A stretch of DNA of 7,725 bases, taken from Anaerolineae bacterium (GTDB lineage Bacteria; Chloroflexota; Anaerolineae; Aggregatilineales; Aggregatilineaceae). Positions within the stretch are counted from its first letter, which is position 1, and every line of letters starts with the position of its first letter. Where the stretch lies: NCBI GenBank assembly GCA_016929355.1, contig JAFGJA010000348.1, forward strand, positions 1-7,725. Reading direction: 5' to 3'. Under the pieces are notes generated by a model that made no database searches, had not been told where the DNA came from, and worked only from the letters and a program-made list of their open reading frames with translations. Shown piece after piece: positions 1 to 5,776 of this stretch. The position numbers and the translations under genes are program-made.

Positions 1-572
1 CTTTGTTGTTTGCGAAACGGGAAATTCCGCGCGCCATGCACTGATAACGTAATCACGCTGGGATCGTTCGCAAAGATCGCAGCCGTTCCATCGCCTTGAT
101 GTACATCCCCATCCAGAATAACAATTTGCTGGCAGTTCGTTTCAGCTTGCATCGCGCGGGCCGCAATAGCAATATCATTCAAAACGCAGAAGCCCGCGCC
201 AAAGTCAGGAAATGCATGATGTGTCCCGCCCGCCAGATTTACCGCGCCGCCATCGGTCAACGCGGCGCGGCACGCACTGATCGTCCCCCCTACAGATCGG
301 CGTGATCGTTCTACCAGTTCCGGCGACCAGGGGAATCCCATGCGGCGAATCGCTTTCTCATTGAGTGTGCCAGTTTTCACGCTGTTCCAATAATCAGAAT
401 TATGCACGCGCAAAATCTGTTCATCGGTAGCTGCTTCCGGCACAAGGAGATTTTCTGCGGGAATAATGCTAGAGGCAAGCAGGCGTTCGCGCAGCAATCC
501 ATATTTTGCCATTGGAAAACGGTGATTTTCCGGGAGTGGCAAGACGAAGTGATCACTGTAGAAGGCTTTCAT
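1..572 (-). CDS. Histone deacetylase family protein, N-terminal part (class IV/AcuC-like), cut by the left edge
   Basis: This is the first 190 codons of an arginase/deacetylase-fold zinc amidohydrolase; the C-terminus lies beyond the left edge. The family removes acetyl or other acyl groups from lysines, polyamines or small amides; the substrate here cannot be told. Seen: an N-terminal HRFPMAKY segment (residues 17-24) typical of the bacterial class IV-like group; GGTHHA at 115-120 with the catalytic His-His dyad H118/H119; GFCVLND at 127-133; and DGDVHQGDGT at 154-163, where D156 and H158 are the first two zinc ligands and D154 the relay Asp. The segment SVHGARNFPFRKQ near the edge also fits. 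The third zinc Asp and the active-site Tyr would lie outside. The ATG at 572 is preceded in frame by a TGA three codons upstream, so no earlier start is possible. No good Shine-Dalgarno site is seen. It starts 30 bp after the ATPase stop on the same strand, suggesting co-transcription. Family-wide length is about 300 residues. The family call is firm; the substrate is unknown. Confidence 0.92.
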   Translation of the reverse strand, partial: MKAFYSDHFVLPLPENHRFPMAKYGLLRERLLASSIIPAENLLVPEAATDEQILRVHNSDYWNSVKTGTLNEKAIRRMGFPWSPELVERSRRSVGGTISACRAALTDGGAVNLAGGTHHAFPDFGAGFCVLNDIAIAARAMQAETNCQQIVILDGDVHQGDGTAAIFANDPSVITLSVHGARNFPFRKQQ

Positions 573-602
573 AGTGGCGTTTCAAAGAGATATGACACCT
601 GC

Positions 603-3368
603 TTATGCTGCTGGCAAATGCTCTTGCTTCCAATGCTGGCGGCGTAGATACATTTTTGTGATCTCCTCTGTAATTGCCGGCAAGAAGAATAAGGGGATCA
701 TATACATCCAGTGTTCAAAGCTTAGTATTACGGTGTCAAAGATGTCCCCCAGAAATGGAACGTAAATGACTAGCAGCAGCATACCGAGCGAAATGGAAGT
801 TGCGAAAACCATAATTCTGTTAGTAAAAACACCAATCGTAAACAAAGACAGGGTTTCAGATCGTGCTGTAAAAGCTCGCAGCAGCTCAGAGGTTGATAAT
901 GTAACAAAGGCCATTGTTTGGGCCAGTTCCCAGCTATCAGGTTGTAAATGATGTCCTATGGCAAATGCTAGCAAGGTCGCAATCGTTTTCATAGCAGTTT
1001 GCAACGCCATTCCCAATCGCATATCGCGATTGATAATTGGCTCAGACACTGGGCGCGGCTTATGCTCCATAATGTCGGGATCGCCCTTCTCTACGCCAAG
1101 CGCCAATGCGGGCGCGCCATCGGTGAGCAAATTCAGCCATAATAACTGGATCGGTGTTAATGGTGACGGCGTCCCGGCCAGCGTCGCCAGGAAAATCACG
1201 GCGATCTCAGCCAGGTTGCAGCTTAGCAAAAAATACACGAATTTGCGGATATTGGAGTAGATAACCCGGCCTTGTTCCACGGCTGACACGATACTCACGT
1301 AATTATCGTCTGTCAGCACCATATCCGCCGTTTCTTTTGAGACATCCGTGCCCGTAATGCCCATCGCCACGCCGATACTCGCGCGTTTGAGCGCGGGCGC
1401 ATCATTCACCCCGTCGCCCGTCATCGCCACGACATGATCGCGCGCCTGGAAAGCTTCAACAATGCGGACTTTATGCTCTGGCGACACCCGTGCAAATACA
1501 TCGACATCCTCAACGATGCTCGCCAATTCCTCATCGCTCATTTGCTCGATTTCCGTGCCGCGTATGACTTTGCCGCCCTCGCGCAGCAACCCAATCTCAC
1601 GGGCAATCGCGCGCGCTGTGTCGGGGTAATCGCCCGTAACCATAATTGTGCGAATTCCAGCATGACGGGCTTTCTCAATTGCAGGCTGCACTTCAGGTCG
1701 TGCTGGATCGATCATCGCCACCAACCCAACTAATGTCAGGTCGCGTTCTATCGTGTCTGGCTCAATTTTCTCTGGTAATGTGTTTAGTTGCCGTTCGGCA
1801 ACAGCTAACACGCGCAGTGCTGCATTCGCCATATCATGATTCGTCTTGTGAATCATCTCGCGTATATCATCTGTCAGAGGTTTGGTTTGTTGATCATGGG
1901 ACAAGATGGTGTCGCAGCGCTCTAAGACGATTTCTGGCGCACCTTTGACAAATGCCAGATAGTGACCGTCCGGTGTTCGGTGAATGGTGCTCATGCGTTT
2001 ACGTGTCGAATCAAACGGAATTTCACTCACGCGCGGATAATCAGCCTCCGCCTGTTTGCGCCACAAATCCGCCTTTGCTGCTGCGACCACTAATGCGCCT
2101 TCGGTGGGATCACCGATCATACGGTAGCTGCCGCTATCGCCATTTGAACCCGGTTCCAGTCGTGCATCACTTGCCAGCAAGCCGCCTAGCAACAATTCAG
2201 AAACGTGTGGCAGACTGCCCGGTGTATAAATCGTGCCGTTTTGGTGAAAAGTCCCTTCGGGCTGATACCCTTGCCCGGTAATATCCAACTCCTGCCCATC
2301 GACGTACAATTTCACGGCAGTCATCTGGTTTTGGGTCAAAGTACCGGTTTTATCTGAGCAAATGGCCGAGGCGCTTCCCAGCGTTTCAACAGACGCCAGC
2401 CGCCGGATCAAGGCGTTGCGCTGAATCATTTCGCGCATCCCAATCGCCAGATTGATGGTAACAATCGCGGGCAACCCTTCCGGTACTGCCGCAATCGCCA
2501 ACGCTACCGCCGTCATTAACGATTCGGTCAGCGCGTCCACCACCGTGAAATCACCGGAGGTCATCTCACGCGCAAAGATCACTACACCGACCAGCAAACA
2601 GATCGCCAGCGCTGCGATACTTAAGGTCCGTCCCAATTCATCCAGGCGACGTTGTAGTGGTGTTTCTTCTTCGCCGGTAGATTGAATCATATCCGCAATT
2701 TTACCGATTTCTGTCTGCATTCCGGTATTGACGATAACCGCTTTGCCACGCCCATAGGTGGCAGTCGTACTCATATACGCCATGTTTTTGCGATCCCCAA
2801 TGATCGCATCCTTGGCTACCGTAATATCGGCACGTTTATCTACCGGCACTGATTCGCCGGTCAGTGATGCTTCGTCCACTTTCAAATTCACTGCGTCGAT
2901 CAGTCGAATATCCGCCGGGATGTAGTTTCCCGCTTCCAACACCACAACATCGCCTGGCACAATTTCACTCGCGGGTACTGACTGCTGCCGTCCTCCCCGG
3001 ATTACGGTTGCATCCGGTGAAGCCAGCCGTTTGAGTGCCGCCAATGCTTCTTCCGCCTTGCCTTCCTGCACGACTCCTAAGGCCGCATTCAGGATCACAA
3101 TGGCCGTGATCGCTGCCGCCTCGACCCAATCGCCCAACGCGGCTGAAAGAATCGCCGCAAAAATCAGAATGTAGATCACAAAACTCTGAAATTGTGACAA
3201 CAAACGCGCCCAAAATGTGGGGCGTGGTTGTTCGCGCAGCGCATTAGGGCCATATTTTGTGAGTCGTGCTGTTGCCTCTTGCTCAGAAAGCCCTTGTTCT
3301 GCATCAGTTTCGAGCGCATCTAATACGTCTGGCAAGGGCATAGCGTGCCAAGTTGAAGAAGTGGTCAT
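603..3368 (-). CDS. P-type IIA cation-transporting ATPase (SERCA/PacL-like, probable Ca2+ pump)
   Basis: This 921-residue membrane ATPase probably exports Ca2+ from the cytoplasm. Seen in order: a cation-ATPase N-terminal domain (about 8-60); M1/M2 (about 62-101); an actuator domain with TGES at 170-173; M3/M4 (about 248-305) with PEGLPA at 296-301; DKTGTLT with phosphorylated D339; KGAPE at 475-479; MVTGD at 576-580; TGDGVND at 650-656; and six more helices (about 708-900). Residues matching the SERCA Ca2+ ligands are all present: E297 (M4), N718 and E721 (M5), N746, T749 and D750 (M6), and E828 (M8). That would allow two Ca2+ per cycle; this is inference by alignment from memory. Length is normal for bacterial IIA pumps. 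The ATG at 3368 is set by a GAGGA site just upstream and an in-frame TGA two codons before it. It leads the minus-strand unit, followed by the deacetylase. Mn2+ or another divalent cation is the main alternative. Confidence 0.95.
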   Translation of the reverse strand: MTTSSTWHAMPLPDVLDALETDAEQGLSEQEATARLTKYGPNALREQPRPTFWARLLSQFQSFVIYILIFAAILSAALGDWVEAAAITAIVILNAALGVVQEGKAEEALAALKRLASPDATVIRGGRQQSVPASEIVPGDVVVLEAGNYIPADIRLIDAVNLKVDEASLTGESVPVDKRADITVAKDAIIGDRKNMAYMSTTATYGRGKAVIVNTGMQTEIGKIADMIQSTGEEETPLQRRLDELGRTLSIAALAICLLVGVVIFAREMTSGDFTVVDALTESLMTAVALAIAAVPEGLPAIVTINLAIGMREMIQRNALIRRLASVETLGSASAICSDKTGTLTQNQMTAVKLYVDGQELDITGQGYQPEGTFHQNGTIYTPGSLPHVSELLLGGLLASDARLEPGSNGDSGSYRMIGDPTEGALVVAAAKADLWRKQAEADYPRVSEIPFDSTRKRMSTIHRTPDGHYLAFVKGAPEIVLERCDTILSHDQQTKPLTDDIREMIHKTNHDMANAALRVLAVAERQLNTLPEKIEPDTIERDLTLVGLVAMIDPARPEVQPAIEKARHAGIRTIMVTGDYPDTARAIAREIGLLREGGKVIRGTEIEQMSDEELASIVEDVDVFARVSPEHKVRIVEAFQARDHVVAMTGDGVNDAPALKRASIGVAMGITGTDVSKETADMVLTDDNYVSIVSAVEQGRVIYSNIRKFVYFLLSCNLAEIAVIFLATLAGTPSPLTPIQLLWLNLLTDGAPALALGVEKGDPDIMEHKPRPVSEPIINRDMRLGMALQTAMKTIATLLAFAIGHHLQPDSWELAQTMAFVTLSTSELLRAFTARSETLSLFTIGVFTNRIMVFATSISLGMLLLVIYVPFLGDIFDTVILSFEHWMYMIPLFFLPAITEEITKMYLRRQHWKQEHLPAA

Positions 3369-3374
3369 GAGTCA

Positions 3375-3379
3375 TCCTC
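3375..3379 (-). promoter_or_regulatory. Ribosome binding site of the P-type ATPase
   Basis: GAGGA on the minus strand ends 6 nt before the ATG at 3368. Together with the in-frame TGA two codons upstream, it fixes this start over the next in-frame ATG at residue 10. Confidence 0.7.
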
Positions 3380-3399
3380 ATTATCGGTAAACACAAATG

Positions 3400-3421
3400 A
3401 AAAAAAGCTTGGTAGCAGCTT
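3400..3421 (-). terminator. Weak hairpin plus T-tract in the ATPase leader (possible attenuator)
   Basis: Read on the minus strand, AAGCT and AGCTT form a 5-bp stem around a 7-nt loop, and the second arm runs into a stretch of seven T from 3406 to 3400. This has the layout of an intrinsic terminator between the putative promoter near 3460 and the ATPase start. The stem is short with only two G-C pairs, so efficient termination is unlikely; it may be chance in AT-rich leader DNA. Confidence 0.2.
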
Positions 3422-3459
3422 AAGAGAGGAATGTATTATTTCCATTTTTCCAGCGTTTT

Positions 3460-3468
3460 ATTCTATCA
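3460..3468 (-). promoter_or_regulatory. Candidate extended -10 promoter for the ATPase/deacetylase unit
   Basis: On the minus strand TGATAGAAT matches the extended -10 pattern TGnTATAAT with one mismatch, about 92 nt upstream of the ATPase ATG. No convincing -35 box lies at the expected distance, which an extended -10 can tolerate. It is a consensus match only, judged against a sigma-70 consensus that may not hold closely in this organism. Confidence 0.3.
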
Positions 3469-3492
3469 TACGCGCCTTTGAATTAAGGAAAT

Positions 3493-3510
3493 CCCCCTAA
3501 AAAATGGGGG
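3493..3510. repeat. C5/G5 inverted repeat with an A-rich loop
   Basis: Five C and five G flank an 8-nt loop, TAAAAAAT, giving a perfect 5-bp G-C stem. It lies between the two divergent promoter candidates. No T-run follows the stem on either strand, so it is not a standard intrinsic terminator. It could be a remnant of a small palindromic repeat or simply a structured spacer. Confidence 0.5.
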
Positions 3511-3516
3511 GTACAG

Positions 3517-3546
3517 TTCGCGTTATACATAATGCGCGATTATACT
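3517..3546 (+). promoter_or_regulatory. Candidate promoter of the helicase unit
   Basis: TATACT at 3541-3546 matches the sigma-70 -10 consensus at five of six positions and lies 42 nt before the GTG start. A poor -35 match, TTCGCG at 3517-3522, sits 18 bp upstream. CATAAT at 3528-3533 is an alternative -10. The call rests on position and consensus alone. Confidence 0.35.
3519..3536. promoter_or_regulatory. 18-bp imperfect dyad, possible operator
   Basis: CGCGTTAT and ATAATGCG form inverted 8-nt arms with seven of eight complementary pairs around a central AC. The dyad overlaps the spacer between the candidate -35 and -10 boxes of the helicase genes, a typical place for a repressor to bind. 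The binding protein is unknown, and it does not match LexA operator forms I know. Confidence 0.35.
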
Positions 3547-3577
3547 AGGCAAGTGTGTTATGATCGATAGAGAGTTT

Positions 3578-3582
3578 AAGGA
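3578..3582 (+). promoter_or_regulatory. Ribosome binding site that decides the GTG start
   Basis: AAGGA ends 6 nt before the GTG at 3589. An in-frame TAA at 3577-3579 rules out any earlier start, and no ATG lies between it and Walker A, so the gene starts at GTG. Confidence 0.75.
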
Positions 3583-3588
3583 TTAACT

Positions 3589-5676
3589 GTGCCACCACGT
3601 TCGTCATTTATTAAAGGTCCTGCCGGAACTGGCAAAACATCGTTTGCGATCCAGCATATCCGCGCCTTATTGGATGCGGGCGCAGCGCCGGAACGTATGC
3701 TGGTTTTGGTTCCCCAACGAACGCTTGGTCAACCGTATAATCTCGCCTTTGCTGATCCCGGTTGGCCGCCGGGTGCTCAGACAGATATTGCTACGTTAGG
3801 TGGTTTGGCACGGCGCGGCCTGGAAATTTTCTGGCCGTTGGTGGCCGAAAAAGCCGGTTTCGCTCATCCTCGTTTTGAACCGCGTTTTCTCACTATCGAA
3901 ACAGCGCAATATTTTATGGCCGGGTTTGTGAACGAAGCCGTCAAAGCGGGCATTTTCGACAGCGTGAGCGTAACGCCTTTTGATATTATGCGCCAAACGC
4001 TAGACAATCTTTCGAAAGCAGCAGTGAATGGTTTCGCTTTAAGCGAAATCGCGGATCGCCTGATCGCAGCCTGGGGCGGACGCCATTCTAGCCGCCCGCC
4101 AGTCTATCGGGCGAGCGCCGATCTTGCGCAGCAGTTCCGCGCACACTGTTTAGCCAACAATCTGCTTGATTTTTCGCTGCAAATTAAACTCTACATGGAT
4201 TATCTACTGGCTGAACCATTGTATAGCACCTATTTTCGGGAACGTTACCGCCATCTGATCGCGGATAATCTGGAGGAGAGTTTTCCCGTCGTGGCTGATT
4301 TCGTCCGGTGGGCCTGGGATAATCTTGACTCGGCGTTGTTAGTTTATGATACCGACGCAGGTTATCGCGTTTTTCTCGGCGCAGACCCGGCGGGTATGGA
4401 AAAACTTCAAACCTTATGTGAGGAGATTCAAATCCGAGATCAGTCGTTAAACACTACTGCTCCTCTGATAGCCCTCACCGCCGAAATGAACACACTGTTC
4501 TCGCCAGATCGCGCTGATAAAACGCCTGATTTACCCGCAAATCCACGCGCAGGGTTTACCTATGCCGCCCATCGTTTTTACCCGCAGATGATTGATTGGG
4601 TGATCGAACACGTCGCGGCGCTGATTGATGCGGGTGTTTCGCCGCGTGAAATTGTTGTTCTTGCGCCGTTTTTGGGTGATTCGCTGCGGTTTGCGCTGAC
4701 GACCCGGTTAGAGGAGCGCGGTATTCCAGTTATATCGCATCGTCCCTCGCGCGCTGTGCGTGATGAACCCGCCGCTCGTGCCTTATTAACGTTGACATTG
4801 CTGGCTCATCCCGATTGGGGTATTCGTCCGCCGGTATTGGATGTTGCTGATGCTTTGCGCCAGGTAATTCCCGAACTTGATCCGGTGCGCGCCTGGTTGC
4901 TGGCGCAGATCGTGTATAGTCCGGCACGCGAAGCGTTGGGGTCCTTCGATATAATCCAACCCAATGCCCAGCAGCGCATTACCTATGTTGCAGGTGAAAA
5001 ATATGAGTATTTGCGCCAGTGGTTATTGGATTATTACGCCGAAGAGATTGAAATCCCCCCCGATCATTTTTTGAGCCGTTTATTTGGCGAAGTGCTGGCC
5101 CAACCCGGTTATGGCTTTCATGGCAATCTCGAAGCGGGCCGCATCATTGCCGAATTGGTCGAATCGGCGCGCAAGTTCCGCCAGACGCTTTATCCCGATG
5201 GTGTCGAACATTGGCGCAATGTCTCGCGGAATTATGTAGATTTGGTGCAGGAAGGGTTATTGGCTGCGCTCTATGTTGCCAGTTGGCGTGATGAACAAAA
5301 GGATGCTGTTTTTCTCGCACCCGCCTATACCTTTCTTATGCGCAACCGGTGGGTAGACTATCAATTTTGGCTCGATGTTGGTAGCAGTCATTGGTTTGAG
5401 CGTCTCGAACAACCACTCACACATCCCTATGTATTGAGTCGCAATTATCCTCCTAACCAGATATGGACCGATGACATGGAAACGAGTTCCCGCGAAGCCA
5501 ATCTGCACCGGTTGTTGCTGGGACTCACGCGGCGCTGCCGTCAACATCTTTACATTGGCATTGCTGATCTCGGTGAGCAGGGGTATGAACAGCGTGGCCC
5601 CTTGCTCGGTATCATGCAACAAATTGTCCAACGCAATCCCGATCCCGTTGCTGAACCGGATGAATCAACATCATGA
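3589..5676 (+). CDS. Degenerate UvrD-like (SF1A) helicase-fold protein, probable non-catalytic or regulatory subunit
   Basis: This 695-residue protein follows the UvrD/Rep layout from end to end but has lost several catalytic residues. Seen: an intact Walker A GPAGTGKTS at 10-18 (K16); LDFSLQIKL at 193-201, where active relatives have DFDDL; motif II as LIADNLEES at 223-231, with N227 replacing the catalytic Glu of DExxD; motif III as YDTDAGYRVFLGA at 253-265, with A257 where the conserved Gln is expected; a 2A/2B-like region with REIVVLAP at 353-360; motif V as TFLMRNRW at 581-588, lacking the usual His and Lys-Gly; and motif VI GLTRRCR at 645-651, keeping the arginine finger R648. It may bind ATP but is expected to hydrolyse it poorly (inference). 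No C-terminal nuclease domain is seen, and only three cysteines (187, 277, 650) occur, which argues against AddB. It starts with GTG and lies 100 bp upstream of a more canonical helicase, suggesting a two-subunit complex. I recognise no named gene. Confidence 0.85.
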   Translation: MPPRSSFIKGPAGTGKTSFAIQHIRALLDAGAAPERMLVLVPQRTLGQPYNLAFADPGWPPGAQTDIATLGGLARRGLEIFWPLVAEKAGFAHPRFEPRFLTIETAQYFMAGFVNEAVKAGIFDSVSVTPFDIMRQTLDNLSKAAVNGFALSEIADRLIAAWGGRHSSRPPVYRASADLAQQFRAHCLANNLLDFSLQIKLYMDYLLAEPLYSTYFRERYRHLIADNLEESFPVVADFVRWAWDNLDSALLVYDTDAGYRVFLGADPAGMEKLQTLCEEIQIRDQSLNTTAPLIALTAEMNTLFSPDRADKTPDLPANPRAGFTYAAHRFYPQMIDWVIEHVAALIDAGVSPREIVVLAPFLGDSLRFALTTRLEERGIPVISHRPSRAVRDEPAARALLTLTLLAHPDWGIRPPVLDVADALRQVIPELDPVRAWLLAQIVYSPAREALGSFDIIQPNAQQRITYVAGEKYEYLRQWLLDYYAEEIEIPPDHFLSRLFGEVLAQPGYGFHGNLEAGRIIAELVESARKFRQTLYPDGVEHWRNVSRNYVDLVQEGLLAALYVASWRDEQKDAVFLAPAYTFLMRNRWVDYQFWLDVGSSHWFERLEQPLTHPYVLSRNYPPNQIWTDDMETSSREANLHRLLLGLTRRCRQHLYIGIADLGEQGYEQRGPLLGIMQQIVQRNPDPVAEPDESTS

Positions 5677-5714
5677 TTTCACGATTTATCTCTAATGCTT
5701 TGATCCTGGTTTTT

Positions 5715-5750
5715 TCTCTGCGTTCTTTGCATTCTTTGTGTTTTCTGCGG
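5715..5750. repeat. Degenerate 9-nt tandem repeat, four units, between the helicase genes
   Basis: Four consecutive 9-mers are TCTCTGCGT, TCTTTGCAT, TCTTTGTGT and TTTCTGCGG, followed by TTAAAT. From memory, the other strand (AACCGCAGA followed by CAAAGA-type units) resembles a widespread intergenic repeat in environmental bacteria, often mis-annotated as short coding stretches. It fills much of the 100-bp gap between the upstream stop and the next gene's Shine-Dalgarno site without touching either. Its function is unknown; it may be a mobile or spreading intergenic element. Confidence 0.7.
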
Positions 5751-5763
5751 TTAAATAATCGCC

Positions 5764-5768
5764 GAGGT
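5764..5768 (+). promoter_or_regulatory. Ribosome binding site of the second helicase
   Basis: GAGGT ends 8 nt before the ATG at 5777, a slightly long but workable spacing. An in-frame TAA at 5756-5758 excludes earlier starts. The site lies 13 bp beyond the 9-nt repeat, so translation of the second gene does not depend on coupling to the first. Confidence 0.6.
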
Positions 5769-5776
5769 TTTGTATC

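Noticed and set aside
96..305. Plus-strand 69-codon open frame at the left end, and a neighbour at 402-647
   Set aside because: They lie antisense to the deacetylase gene, whose catalytic motifs are clear on the minus strand.
1952..2281. Plus-strand 109-codon open frame, and similar frames at 958-1260, 1434-1733 and 1646-1948
   Set aside because: All are antisense to the P-type ATPase, and their translations look like low-information shadows.
5257..5631. Minus-strand 124-codon open frame
   Set aside because: It is entirely antisense to the 695-residue protein, whose motif VI lies there; there is no recognisable domain.
3589..5676. Identification of the first helicase-like protein as AddB
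   Set aside because: It lacks the C-terminal nuclease region and the cysteines of the iron-sulfur cluster, and it is much shorter than AddB.
3589..5676. Reading the first helicase-like gene as a pseudogene
   Set aside because: The frame is intact over 695 codons with a good Shine-Dalgarno site, and Walker A and the arginine finger are kept; the losses look selective rather than random.
5701..5715. T-rich stretch after the first helicase-like gene as an intrinsic terminator
   Set aside because: No stem precedes the T-run, and the next gene follows closely on the same strand.
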